This document shows positions 49,453 to 61,076 of a stretch of 64,000 bases of DNA, one piece after another. The DNA is from Aldrovandia affinis (taxonomy: Eukaryota > Chordata > Actinopteri > Notacanthiformes > Halosauridae): assembly GCA_029706075.1 (NCBI GenBank), contig JAINUG010000020.1, forward strand, positions 2,681,625 to 2,745,624, given 5' to 3'. Made by a program: the position numbers and the translations under genes. Each line of letters opens with the position of its first letter. The stretch's first letter is position 1. Under the pieces are notes generated by a model. It made no database searches. It was given only the letters and a program-made list of their open reading frames with translations, and was not told the DNA's origin.

Positions 49453-52180
49453 CATTGCAGCAAGATTTCACAGCATTATTGCTTTATATTTGACTAAATG
49501 CGTATTATAAATGTGCACACCCCAATTAGGTTTCAGTTAGATGTAATGAAAGGCCCAGTTGCATTTGACATGCATTTCATTCTAATTATTTAGACACTTA
49601 TTTATGTATTATATATTTAATAATTTACAAAACCTTTACATTAACAATCATGTTTTACTTTGAAATTGTGGAATATGTGTCCCCAGCCATAATTTAAAAA
49701 ATCTATATTAATTCCAGGTTGGAACACATTGGTAAACAATAAAAGTGCTTAAATGACAAAGGTGCATTCACATAGCTCATATAGAACTACAGAGAAATCC
49801 TTGTCTTACATTATTAAGCAAACACAGACTACAAAATATTTTGTACTTTGTACTTGTACAATCAATATTTACAGGCTGGAAATTATATAATTTCAACAAC
49901 TGGTGTTTTTTCAACATAATCATATCTGGTGTAAAAACATTTATGTTAGTTTTAGTTTTGTTGATCACCACCTGTGAACACGCAAGACATTACTGCTGTG
50001 AGATTACTGAATGTCTTTTAACCGCTTCATAAAAACTGTTTTACATCCATGAAATGGTCATCTAATATATATTTCAATGTATTTCAAATACGAAATGTAC
50101 AATACAGGGGATATATTTCTGTTAGAATATGTGGCAGTGACTACAAAAATAATGAACATTTGTATACATTTCTGCATGCGTTGTCATTTAACATGACATA
50201 ATGAGCAGAATACTGGTACATACATGAAATTATATATCCTTTAATGAAACATTGTACATAAACTGTTTATTACCCGTTTGATTGTAATTCTGGCTCAATG
50301 TAAAATCTCTAATCCTATTACTTTTTCTGAAAGGAACGGGACCAAGATAGTAAGTAATATAACAGCATTTTCAGGCGAGAGAAGGAAAACAGGCCTTTAC
50401 CTGTACAGAAAGCAGACGGAAGTGTGGTAAAATCTGTATTATTCGGCTTGTTGTTTAACAAAACGTATTAGCAGTGACCTAGTTAACGTTAACATTGAGT
50501 TCCTGGTCTGGTGAAAATGAAGACGGCAGCCTCTCCTAGCCCTTTGTATTGCCATCCACTAAGAGAGTCTAGAAACTCAAGAGAGGTAGTATGGCAGTAC
50601 GGCATTACTTTCAAGTTGTTGCCGAAAGAGCAATTAGCCATCAAAAATGAACTTACTACACAAAAATTGCGAAAGTATATACCTAAAGAGAGCACAAAAA
50701 AACATCGCTCTGTAGCTTTGACCTGATTTCCTTCGCTTTTTTCAAATCGTCAGTACAGTACATTTTACAATTGTTCCTGGCACCATAAATCAAAAATCTA
50801 AACTCAAAAGCCTTCATCCTTTACTCATCAATACATTACCTGCTAACGGTCTCTTTTTTCACCCTCTCAATTCTTCAGCTCAGAGGCTTTTCCGTTGCTC
50901 CTGTTCATATCCTAAACATCCATCTTTCTCACGTAACGGAGAGCAAACATCCACACTTCCTGCTCATTTAAGCCAGGGGATAAAGTCCAGTAGTTCAACG
51001 ATCGATGGGGCTGATTTTTTTCTTGCGCACTGTACATTGTGCTTCGAACAGGTCCTAAGATTTTCCATGGTAGGCTTGAGGCGTGCCCAGTATGTGTCCC
51101 ATTGATCAAAGGTCTCAGGCTCAAAGGGAGGAACACAAACCCAGGCCCACGTTTTTATAACCGTGAAGCGATTATGCCGTAACCATTGCTCACAGGTGGC
51201 TATTAAAGGCAATCTGCATTAAAATGATTATATTTTAAAGGCCCAATTACAAAAACACCTTGAACTGCCGGTTTGAGCAATATGACCAATTTCTATTAGA
51301 CTTCATAGGGTCTGAAGGAGAATAACAAAAGGAATATGCCTCAACGGAGTGGTTGTGTGCCTTGTATACTCGCACCTGCACCTCAAAATATATAAAATGG
51401 TAAAAGTCTATTAGCAGTTTACCCGTTTTACAAGAGATAAGCTTTACAGCTCATGCAAGATAAAAGGTGATGTGGCGGAGTTGGAAAGCTCAAGCATTTA
51501 TTGGGACATATAATGTGAAATCACGCACATACCTAGATATGGGACACCAACTACCTCGGTTGATTTGATTTTTATATCCTTTCTTGTGTTTCGTACAGTT
51601 CTGTACATTTATATAATTCTTGCACACCTGCACATTCCACACTAATTGAGTATATGCACACACACACAAATCTGCTTTCACCTACACTTACTAAACACAC
51701 ACTCTGTCCTGTCTTTTCTCAGGCCTTGGGGAGGCGTCCGGAGATGCCAGGTTAACTGTCTATGTTATGATGTTACATATGAACCATGTGGCTGAGGTCA
51801 TCTTCACCCGAGGAGTGTGTACACGTGCCATCCTTAAGACGAGTTGGGTTTAGGAGGTGGCAGGCCTTCCCGGCCTGCGTGTGTAATTGGTCAAAGTCTA
51901 TGGATGGTCATAGCTTGGGGTGTTAGGTGACCAGAAGCACCTGAATGAGAAATGTATGCAAATGTATTCATCATGCCAGATATTGATGGGAGGGCATAGC
52001 GGGGGGTATGATTCCACCGTGTTTTGCTATAATAATGTGTGTTAGGAGATTATGTCTCCAGAACGTTGTTTGGTTTTGTCCTTGAATGGCTCTCCCTGTG
52101 TGCACGCACTGTTTAATACAACTGTTTACTTGTTCAAAAAAAAAATAAAAATAAAAAAAAAATAAAAAAAATAAACCCAC
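49453..52180. other. AT-rich stretch with no supported gene
   Basis: Two overlapping minus-strand frames at 50912-51212 are open, but neither matches a protein I recognise and no splice structure is evident. An A-rich run at 52136-52171 borders the SINE that follows. Nothing else was seen. Confidence 0.4.
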
Positions 52181-52184
52181 TAAC

Positions 52185-52370
52185 CTTTTCTTTCCCAATG
52201 TTACAGGTATGATACGCAGATGCCTGCAATGATGTCTTTTGCCGTTTTACTGCACTGATCTTGTACGCTAACTTTGATTGTTCTCACCTTGTATTAATGC
52301 ACATCTTGTAAGTCGCTCTGGATAAGAGCGTCTGCTAAATGCTTAAAATGTAAAAATGTAAAAATGTAAC
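52185..52370 (+). repeat. SINE or L2-type 3' tail, copy 3
   Basis: A plus-strand copy of the unit also seen at 12096 and 29577. It runs from CCCAATGTTACAGGTATGAT to CTTGTAAGTCGCTCTGGATA and GCGTCTGCTAAATGC, followed by short (TGTAAAAA)n tail repeats. Confidence 0.75.
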
Positions 52371-52683
52371 TTATTTGTTCTACTTGCGATTGCGTCCTCT
52401 CATCTCTCTCCGGGTCCTGGGGGAATCGGAGGGTTTCTTGGACCACGACCACATCAATTGGCGACAAAACTTTCCCTGTGAAACTTGACAGCTGACAATA
52501 ACAATGACGTTGTGGACAATAAATGTACAACTTACGATAACTTTATTTTTTATTTCAATGGACATGTATATGCAACCAAACCATGACAGAGTATGCCTTT
52601 TCTTAAGGGGAATCATTTTTTAAATAATGAACCGTGACTGGTGGCAATGACGCCACAGGGTGGGGTGTTGTCGCTGAAGGGCA

Positions 52684-54180
52684 TTAGACAGCGACCCTGG
52701 CTTGTGCCACCTTCTTCAGGTCATTGATGCACTTGGCAATGCTCTCCTTCTCCTGTAGGACAAAGCAAAGAGAAAGCATTTCAGCAATACCAAAAAAAAG
52801 TGAGGCCAACTGAATCAAGGTCTTCATTTGAAAGGCCAAGTTGAAAGATCGAGGCAAGGAATGGAGTTCCAAGGTGCTTCATTTGTAATACAACTGTGTC
52901 ACGTCTCGTGTTCGTGTTCCCCGTAATTAGGTGTTATGTTTTCCTGGGTGTCCGGTCCGTGTTTTCACTTTCACTTACCTGTTTCCAGTCTTGTCATTGT
53001 ATTATCGTTTCACCTGTTCCTCGTGTGTCTGATTGCAGTCTCCAGTGGCAGCTGCATTCATGTTAATTCCTGATTGTTTCTCGTTATGTCTAAATGTATA
53101 TAAGCTGTGTGTTTTCCCATGTTCGTTGCCAGATTGTCTTGTGCTTTGCTTATGCCTACACAACTTTCCAGCGGTCTCTTTGTTTACCCGTGTTCGTGCT
53201 TCCTCATGTTCGTTCTTCCTCGTGTTCCCGTGTTCCCGTGCTTCTGTGCTTCTGTGCTTCCGTGTTTCTGTGCTTCCGTGCTACCACGTCTTGCCTGCCT
53301 CTGACACACCTGAAGCCTGGAACGAACTTTGCCTGTCCCCGACCACTCTTTGGATTCCTGTATTGCCCTGATTGCTCCCGTATGAACTTTGCCTGTCTTT
53401 GCAATAAAAAACATTATTGCATTCTTGGGTCCGCGCCTGGTTTTCCTACTCCGTTCCTGACACAACTGTTACAAGGGAACCTATATTGAGGAGCTCCATG
53501 TTATCATGTAGACGACTGCTCCAGATTTTTAGCACCAACTACAACATTACAATTGGAACAGGTGTTGCCCTAGGACTAAACCGACAGGACACTAACGAGA
53601 TGGACAATTTGTGCCCGTCTGTTGTCTATGCCCCAGGTGCTGTTTTCCCTGTTTTCTCTCCTTTCCTCTCCTCCTCCCTATCATTCTGTAGCTAATTGAG
53701 TGATTACCTTCAGCTCCACCAATTGCTACAGCGGCAAGAGATTGGGTGAGATCTCCCACATGATCCACGACACGCCCCTATACTATGTTTTTTTTAAAAG
53801 TACCTCTTCCTCGAAAATGGCGCGCCACGACTGCTGATGCCCGTGATCCGGAGAAAGACCCCTTCTGCCTGCTGAGCCAACTGGAAAGGGATGTGAATAC
53901 TTCTGATCCGATTGGGCGTTAGTGTGCCTTCTAGCCAGTGTTTTTGTTGGGTTGTATGCTGATCCGCTGTTCTCCCCGGCTGTGTAACCAGCACCGCCGC
54001 GACCGACGGGGAGCGGACCAGAACAGCAAATGGGACGAAACTGCTGAAATGATTACAACGCTCACTAATCCGCACCGAAAGGGATGAGTTAATTCCATTA
54101 TAACGTTTCAGTGTGTGCGTTTCCCCCATTTCAATGTGCATCACCGCTCACGTGCCGTGTTGCTGGCTTCTCTTTAGACT
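52684..54180 (-). CDS. Unidentified small minus-strand gene (last exon firm, 5' exon tentative)
   Basis: The last exon (52752 to stop at 52684) follows a strong acceptor (TTTGCTTTGTCCTACAG) and encodes EKESIAKCINDLKKVAQARV and a final AV, an amphipathic-looking tail. A donor (GAG then GTACTT) at 53804 would join it in phase 0 to an open stretch ending SWRAIFEEE. That frame stays open upstream to a possible acceptor (TTGTAATCATTTCAG, near 54040) and contains no ATG, so a first exon must lie further up. A CRE-bearing, CpG-richer block just upstream (54187-54240) looks like its promoter. I do not recognise the protein. The intron contains a solo LTR. A spurious exon is possible; the last exon alone is about 60 percent likely to be real. 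Confidence 0.4.
52897..53462. mobile_element. Solo LTR of a retrotransposon
   Basis: A 566-bp unit starting TGTCACGTCTCG and ending CCGTTCCTGACA, with the TG...CA ends of LTRs. It is flanked on both sides by CAACTG (52891-52896 and 53463-53468). Inside are a TATA-like box (TGTATATAAGC, near 53093), a short CTTCYGTG minisatellite (53235-53285) and an AATAAA at 53403, all in the order expected of a plus-strand LTR. No internal retrotransposon sequence remains, so it is the product of recombination between two LTRs. Confidence 0.88.
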
Positions 54181-54186
54181 TCCTGG

Positions 54187-54240
54187 TCCTGACGTCATCG
54201 CTCCAACGCGGTCTCACATTCTGGTGACGTGACGTGATTG
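54187..54240. promoter_or_regulatory. Candidate promoter with CRE sites
   Basis: A perfect TGACGTCA (54190-54197) and a doubled half-site TGACGTGACG (54225-54234) sit in a locally CpG-richer block about 150 bases upstream of the candidate minus-strand gene. CRE sites bind CREB/ATF factors. Promoter role is inferred from position only. Confidence 0.45.
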
Positions 54241-55190
54241 CCACCGGATTCCACCGGTGCTTCTAATTAGATTCCCCCCGTTGGCTCTGGCTTGAATCCC
54301 AGAGAGAACAGTTAAAGCCACTTACCTTGACTCTCTTTTAGATGGACTTTTAGCAAATTGGACTTTCCCTCAGCTGTTTGTTATATAATTTCCCTTATAT
54401 TAAACTGTTGTGTTGTTTATTTTTGGGGCTCTACGTGCCCCCGACGTACTATTAGCTTTTAACTGTGTAACCACCACCTGTAAGGGAAGTTAAGACAACC
54501 CATATCCAATCTCTGCTGTTGGCGCCCCCTCCTGGCAATTCTGTAACGTGCCCCTAACGTGACCTTCCTTTTAATGGTTGATTTATCTGGAGTGATTTGC
54601 CTTAGGAAAGCAGTTAATTAGGCTAGGTTTATCTGTTTACCTGTATCTTTCCCAGCGACACAGGCACAGCTTCTGCTCTTAAACTGCTGGCCCCTTCACA
54701 TACCATCATGCCAGCTGTGTAACGCTGCATACTGTGTTAGTCTCTTTTTTACAGTTATACTGTATATGCGGTTATGCACAATAGGTTTGGGTTCATGTAA
54801 GAATTTGAGACCAACCTCTGAGCAGTGTCCTGCGATCATTCACTTCACTACAATTCACTTCACTACTTCAGAAACCTAAGAAAATTGACACGGGTTCACA
54901 GACATTCAGCAATTGTAAATGGATGCTGTTAAAAATAGAAGCAGGATGAGAGTCAAGGTGACCATTTTTTGTTTTTATAATGTTAATAACACTGCCGTCA
55001 TCCCCCGTCCTTAACTGTCTTCTTTTTTTTTATAACAAACTGGCATTGTTAGAATTTAAACACCACTTACAGAACAAGAGGTGTAATTGAATTGAACTCA
55101 AATTAATGTTAGATAATGGCACATCAAAGCTTGTATCAAAATTCCCCCATCACACTTTTTTTGTTATGCTAAACATAACTATTGCTCAAG
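54241..55190. other. No feature recognised
   Basis: A non-coding stretch between the candidate promoter and a SINE; only scattered T and A runs were seen. Confidence 0.4.
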
Positions 55191-55192
55191 CC

Positions 55193-55545
55193 TTCCGGGT
55201 GGTCTAGTGGTTACAACGTTCGATGCTGGCCACTGCGACCGACCAGGGTTCGATTCCACCAGCCACGCCAGAGTCAGCTCTGGCCGGGAGTGCCACTAGG
55301 GGGCAGCAATTGGCTGTCCGCCCCAGGGAGTGGGGAGGGAAGCTGACATGAGTTCGCTGCATATATGAGTGGCTCTGGACTACCGGAGTTACGGTCGACG
55401 GCTTGGCGAATGCCGTCTCGGAGGAGACAATACTTCGCCTTTGTCACTCGGCAGCGAACTCACAATATTGACATGAGGATTGACATGAAAAAGAGAGGGT
55501 GTAATTGGCTACTAAATTGGGAGAAAATCTGAAACAAATATATAA
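55193..55545 (+). repeat. tRNA-headed SINE, GGTGG family, copy 6
   Basis: A plus-strand copy with head CCTTCCGGGTGGTCTAGTGG (A box), B box GGTTCGATTCC, core GCCACTAGGGGGCAGC and tail GGTGTAATTGGCTAC followed by an A-rich end. It is the best-preserved copy of the family in this window. Confidence 0.88.
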
Positions 55546-55785
55546 AAAAAAAAAATTAAAAAAAAATAAAATAAAAACATAACTATTACTCTGATGGGGG
55601 AGGAGAGAAGACAATGCAATATAATTGCTTAATCATAGGTAAGGGGGGAGACCAACATTTCACTAATGAGAAATGGAACTGCATATTTGGGCAAAGGCAC
55701 CAGCACCACACCAGCACCACATGATGGGCATAACTAATGTGTCCATGTCATCAAGGAATGAGACATTTGCTTTTATCTGCACTTA

Positions 55786-56750
55786 ATGGGCCTCATGCAA
55801 GAACGCTCGTAACTTCAGAAAACTGTCGTAAATGACAACGTAAACATGCTGAATGCCACGTCTTCTTAAATGAGTGCGCGTTCATGTGATTTGTGAATTA
55901 GCATAATTAACGCCCCAATAATGCTATATAAGGTTAGGCGTCCCGCCCCATTTTCATAGGAAAGTCATTCATAACAATGGCACTGAAAAAAAACCAAGAA
56001 GAAAAACTTTACGAGCTCGGAGATTGAAGTACTACTATCTGAAATAAGTAACCGAAAGCACATACTATTTAAGAGCGTCAACAGTGGAATTAAGGGACCT
56101 GTTAAAACCAAGGAGTGGGAAAAAATTACTTGTGCAGTTAACGCACTATCATCTGTTGCCCGTAGCATCACAGAAATAAATAAAAAATGGTGTGATATGA
56201 AATTGGAGTCAAAGAAACGTCTCGCGAAAGCAAGGCAATCCATGACTGCAACAGGAGGGGGTCAGGTGGAAGTTTCCGTTACGCACACTGACGAGCGAAT
56301 GTGAGATGTTTATATTGATATTGTAGTATTATACCATAGCCTCAATAGCCACAATTGAAACGAATGATAATGATATAATTATATTAATGAAATATGAATG
56401 ATATTATCCTACAATTAGAGAAAAAAAACAGTCAAATATAGGCCTACAATTGTCAAACAGGATACTCTCAAAATGATTATACATTATGAATTCTATCATT
56501 TACGGTGTAATTTATATATTCAAACTCAACAGTTCTTCTAAGTAATGAAATAGACACAATCCATTAGTCAAAAACAAAGTTGTTTTGCTTTGGAGAACGG
56601 CAAGCAAATTGTACGTATGACTCGTACGACAGCTCTGGACCACTCGTAAATCTTGTTCGTACCTAAGAGAAAATTCTAAATACGCAAAAATTGGTGAATT
56701 CGGCAAAACGAATTTGTGCATAAAAGTGGTTCTTGCATCTGGCCCATTGA
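55786..56750. mobile_element. PIF/Harbinger-like element carrying only the Myb-like gene
   Basis: Terminal inverted repeats of about 20 bp, AATGGGCCTCATGCAAGAAC on the left and AATGGGCCAGATGCAAGAAC (inverted) on the right, are bordered by TTA and TGA, close to the 3-bp TTA-type duplication of Harbinger elements. It is about 0.96 kb. Only the accessory DNA-binding ORF is present, with no DDE transposase, so it is non-autonomous. Confidence 0.75.
55977..56304 (+). pseudogene. Harbinger Myb/SANT-like DNA-binding protein, frameshifted
   Basis: Autonomous Harbinger elements encode a DDE transposase plus a Myb/SANT-like protein that helps it bind the transposon ends. From the ATG at 55977 the frame breaks at an A run. 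In the +1 frame the conserved domain reads NFTSSEIEVLLSEIS, then GIKGPVKTKEWEKITCAVNA, ITEINKKWCDMK and SKKRLAKARQ, up to a TGA at 56302. It is about 100 residues, with tryptophans spaced as in this domain family (EWEKI, KKWCD). A TATA-like box (GCTATATAAGG at 55923-55933) lies about 50 bases upstream of the ATG. The single-base break could be real or a homopolymer sequencing error. Confidence 0.8.
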
Positions 56751-57470
56751 CCCATACTTATACCCTCACTTTTATATTGTTTTACATCCATTTCCTTACT
56801 TTTTTAATGCACATCGGACCAAAACACACTGCACATTGGAAATTACACATGGGGCATAGTATATGGTGAAACCAATACCAATGAGCTCCATGTTATCTAC
56901 CAATGTTTTCTTATCTAGGCCACATTTTATAATGTCACTATCGTTTTCATTAGCTTCTGGGCCAAACTCCTTGGACAAAACCCTCTTGAGAATGGAGCCC
57001 TGTTCACAAATCGCCCAAATAATGACATGTACAAGGCAAGGAAAGTAAATGTGAATTTAGAGGAACGGTGCAAAAAACGTCCCTTTACCATTAAGTAATA
57101 AGAACAGAACGAGCGAGCTCTATGAACACAAAATGTTCTAAACAATAGGAGAGACTTTTAACATTAGAACACGGGAGTGGACCATCTCTACTATTGTCTA
57201 GAATCTCTGGAAGTCCCCATAAATAGTTTTCAGAAATTCCAGAAATCAGATTCAGGAATCGGATTTCATTCACAATTTAACTGGACAGTTTTTCAGTACC
57301 ATAACAAAATCACAGCGTTCCACTTATTTAAAAGCTCTTCGCTACCATTTACGTATACGAGATATAGGGGCATGCACACATTCTCTTTAGTTTCATATGT
57401 ACTCCATAAGATACAGTATTTCCACGCATATCATGCTGTTACATAATTTCAGCAAGTCAGCATGTTGACT
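56751..57470. other. No feature recognised
   Basis: Ordinary AT-rich DNA between two transposons, with no supported exon on either strand. Confidence 0.4.
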
Positions 57471-57472
57471 TA

Positions 57473-58327
57473 CACTACCGGTCAAAAGTTTTAGAACACC
57501 CCCATTTTCCAGTTTTTACTGAAATTTAAGCAGTTCAAGTCCAGTGAATAACCTGAAATGGTACAACGGTAAGCGGTAAACTGCCAGAGGATTTATAAAA
57601 ATATAAAATATATTTAAAAAAATTAAAAGTTTAGGTTACCAGAAACTGAAAAAGAATGTAGGAAGAGGTCTGGCAGACCCAAAGCCACAACAAAATCGGA
57701 AGACAAGTTTCTGAGAGTCAACAGCTTGTGTGATAGGAAGCTCACAGGACAACAGTTTCAAGCACAGCTTAACACTGGTCGAAGTAAGGAAGTCTCAGTT
57801 TCAACTGTGAAGAGAAGACTTTGAGCTGCAGGTTTGACAGGTCGAGTGGTAGTAAGAATGCCATTGCTAAGATGGCAAAATAAGAAAAAGAGGCTTGCCT
57901 GGGCCATGAAGCACCGCCAATGGACTACTGAAGACTGAAAGAAGGTCTTATGGACCGATTAATAAAAATGTGAAATCTTGAAAGGTTTTTGTAGACCGTC
58001 GAGTAGGCGAAAGGATGGTTCCTCAGTTCCTCACCAACTGTCAAACATGGAGGAGGAAGTGTGATGGTCTGGGGCTGTTTTGCTGGATCCAGAGTCGGCG
58101 ACTTGCACAGTGACTGTTAACCCACGTTAGCCCATTACTTGTTCCCTGAAAAGGAACTCTGAAATGTACATTATTTTTCAGTTTTTGGTAACCTAAACTT
58201 TTTTTTTTAACCTCTGGAAGTTTATCGCTTACCTTTGTACCATTTCAGGTTATTCACTGGACTTGAACTGCTTAAATTTCAGAAAAACTGGAAAATGGGG
58301 GTGTTCTAAAACTTTTGACCGGTAGTG
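57473..58327 (+). mobile_element. Tc1-like element with deleted, broken transposase
   Basis: TA lies at both edges (57471-57472, 58328-58329) and the long terminal repeats begin CACTACCGGTCAAAAGTTTT on both sides. Inside, on the plus strand, are transposase fragments GRPKATTKSEDKFLRV, VSVSTVKRRL, AMKHRQWTTED and, after a deletion, a piece corresponding to the GGGSVMVWG region, broken by stops and frameshifts. At 855 bp it lacks roughly half of a complete Tc1 element. The fragment at 49237-49450 belongs to the same family. Confidence 0.9.
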
Positions 58328-58329
58328 TA

Positions 58330-59475
58330 TGTTCCAACATGCAAACCTGTACACCCGACCTTTAATTGTCACAGAATGGTCTAAGAGGAAACAGTTGTGT
58401 AATGGGGTTTTGTGGCTGCCACTGACCCGTTACTCTAGTCTTGGGGTACAGGAGCTGGAATAACTCCTCCGGTATGATGCCATGGCACACCTTGCCCCCC
58501 TTCTCAGGTAGTGGGGGCAGGGGCGCCAAGGCTTTGGGGAGATGTGTTGAAGGAGCGCGATGCCTGCATCAAGCTAAAGAAAAGGGAGAAATGAAAGGGT
58601 TAAACAGGCCAATTTCAAAAGTACAAGCTGCACATATTAACTAACAAGCTAGCTAATCAGCAACGATAAGTAATTTGGCTAACCATGTTAAGTAATTACT
58701 TTCTACACGTCTACCCACGTCAGTGTGGAAGCCAAATGTGTTCCATTAGTTAACGGTTGGCAGTTGCTATAGGTTTAAATGACCAACCCTGTTGAGTAAG
58801 CAAGACTTGTGAACAAACATAAAGTTTGATTATTTGCCGGCTAGCTAATTAGCTAGTAGGGGTAACGTTAGTGATTGGTCAACATTGGTTGACTTAATTA
58901 GCAGTATGATTTCCACAATGACAAACTTTCAAAGCCTTGCTAGCTAGCTATCCATTTGAGCAGAAAGCGTCCTCCAAGAGCATTAGCTGGATAACCACAT
59001 TAGCTAACAAGTACAGAACACGTATTTCAACATCTTACGAAGACCCGTTAGTGGTGTGTCGTTTCGTGAACGAAAGGAACTGATTCACCTCCATGTAGGA
59101 ATTGTTCCTTTGGTTAATCACTCAGGAAATAAATTTGGGAACTGCCATTCGTTGAAACTGCAGCGGCGACTCCTACTTAACAATTTCCACCATTATGCTC
59201 TAGTCCAGGCCTACTCAACAGGCGGCCTGCGGCCCGCATACGGCCCGTGAACCTTTATTTTGTGGCCCCCAACATGCCTGGTTATGAATGTATAATCATT
59301 ATAATTAGCCCCCAAAAGTCGTGTGAAAATTAGGCAGTGCGCCTTTAAATTTTGTGCCTCATCCAATACCATTCTAATTCTATTTATCGCGAGAGCTCAT
59401 CTGTCGACTCAAGCCGGCAAAATATTTTGCACCTCAATCGATGATGGCGATGTCATGGCAGATGTTGTCCGGGTG
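58330..59475. other. Non-coding, with a possible hAT-type end near 59206
   Basis: The sequence CAGGCCTACTCAACAGGCGG at about 59205 followed by CGGCCCGCATACGGCCCG resembles the GC-rich start of many vertebrate hAT MITEs. No matching right end was identified. Otherwise there are clusters of GCTAGC/TTAGCT motifs and no gene. Confidence 0.3.
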
Positions 59476-59548
59476 CCAATATCAGTCCGGGGTGATGTAA
59501 TCGGGTGAATATCAGTCCGGGGTGATGTAATCGGGTGATGTCATCTGA
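59476..59548. repeat. Short direct duplication
   Basis: The unit AATATCAGTCCGGGGTGATG plus TAATCGGGTG occurs twice in tandem (about 59477 and 59507), an almost perfect 30-bp duplication. Confidence 0.85.
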
Positions 59549-59660
59549 ATTTTGGACTGTAGTTGCTATGCCAACATGACGTGCTCGCATTCCTGAGTGA
59601 GAAAACCCAGAAGAATGTGTCCGGGTGTACGGGTGATGTCATTTAGCTACGAATAAGCTG

Positions 59661-60045
59661 TACAGCTAAGTTAGCTGCCTTGCTACGAACATAATATATG
59701 AATTATAATATATAATTATATCATAATTATATAGCCAGCTAGCTACGGACATAACAGTATGCATTGTCTGTTCAGCTGTACAGCTAAGTTAGCTGCCTTG
59801 CTACGAACATAATATATGAATTATAATATATAATTATATTATAATTATATAGCCAGCTAGCTAACAGTATGCATTGTCTGTTCAGATGTACAGCTAAGTT
59901 CGCTGCCTTGCTACGAACATAATATATGAATTATAATATATAATTATATTCTAATTATATAGCCAGCTAGCTACGGACATAACAGTATGCATTGTCTGTT
60001 CAGATGTACAGCTAAGTTCGTTGCCTAGCTACGAATATAATATAT
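59661..60045. repeat. 118-bp tandem repeat, about 3.3 copies
   Basis: Units begin TACAGCTAAGTT at 59661, 59779, 59889 and 60007. Periods are 118, 110 and 118; the middle unit lacks an 8-base piece. Each unit contains a palindromic AT core (ATAATATATAATTATAT) and GCTAGC-rich edges. Confidence 0.9.
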
Positions 60046-60384
60046 GGATCGCCTGCTTAGATGGCTAGTGAAATACTTGCTAGTAAAATAAAAATCGCGT
60101 CGTCGGAGACAGATCACTACATCAGATAACCTTTATAATTTCCTTTTTGTATAGGCTACTGTGCTTATATTGTTAATTGTTTTAGATTTTACATTGTGTT
60201 AGTGATGCTAGTGAGAGAAAAAAAATGTTCGCTGGCCTGCCCCCGCTGGACACCTGCGATGATAACATCGCTGGCATCACTGTCCTGGACAACCTGTGAG
60301 AACTGAGAAAATATAATTGACCCTTTGCTAAACCACGCCCCCCTTAGTTATTTTTGCTAAGTCCGTCAAGCTTTCGGAGCCAGC

Positions 60385-60660
60385 ATGGCGCTACCGCTGT
60401 CGTTAACTGCTCTCCCTGGAGAAATTGTATCCAATTTTTGGAAAATAGACAAAGAGATTTCGATAGAACCAGACAGAAGAGCCCTACAGTATGCTTTCGA
60501 AGGTTATATCCAGGATATCACAATTACTCTGCAAAAATATTACACAAAAAAAATTAGGATAGAAGGGATAGCCTACAGATCACAAAGTAAAAGTGAATCA
60601 CCTGGCGATTGAGACAGAGGACAACGACATTAAGGAGCAACACTGTTCCTGTAAAGCTGG
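60385..60660 (+). pseudogene. First exon of a SWIM zinc-finger protein, frameshifted
   Basis: From the ATG at 60385 the product begins MALPLSLTALPGEIV and stays open to 60612. A second frame overlapping its end (about 60587-60660) continues as HKVKVNHLAIETEDNDIKEQ and then HCSCKAG, which is the first half (CxC) of a SWIM zinc finger, and stops at a good donor (GG then GTAGGT) at 60661. The frame change shows a small indel. In fish, proteins of this type continue with the rest of the SWIM finger and a YqaJ-like nuclease domain, and such proteins are encoded by ISL2EU-type transposons. No second exon was found before the opposing THAP exon 0.4 kb away. Family assignment is from memory and moderate. 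Confidence 0.5.
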
Positions 60661-61076
60661 GTAGGTCTTTATTCACTTTATTCACTATTACAATCATTAA
60701 AAAGCAAAAGCAGTAGGCCTATATAACGTTACATTCAGTAGTAAGTTAGCTAGCATTAGTCTGCTAATAACGACATTACTCTGGTTAGCTCCACAGGTTT
60801 CTGCGCCCATTGACAAAGTGCTGAAATAGTAATGATAGTAACATCTTAACGTTAGCAAGCTGGCTGGATCACGAATAACAAAGCTAACATTTAGTCTAAC
60901 TTTACCAACGTTGCAACCCAGAGCTGTATATCCAGACCATAGCCACGTTAGCGTCGCTGGCTAAGCTTGCTAGCGCCACGGATAGCTACGAACCTTACGA
61001 TAATTTAGGTTAACCAGCTAACATCTGATAACAACAGCATAACATTATTTTACGGTTGATAAGAGTAATTACTGAC

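Noticed and set aside
50912-51212. Two overlapping minus-strand frames (ending IVELLDFIPWLK and FALRYVRKMDV)
   Set aside because: They lie in different frames of the same DNA, with no splice structure and no recognised family. Kept only as an open question.
53794-54144. 116-codon minus-strand frame starting at an ATG
   Set aside because: It does not join in frame to the strong last exon at 52752, and a different frame in the same DNA does. The ATG frame is more likely 5' UTR or a shadow.
55193-55265. tRNA-like fold with A and B boxes
   Set aside because: It is the head of a SINE, since a family body and tail follow and the same unit recurs five more times. It is not a functional tRNA gene.
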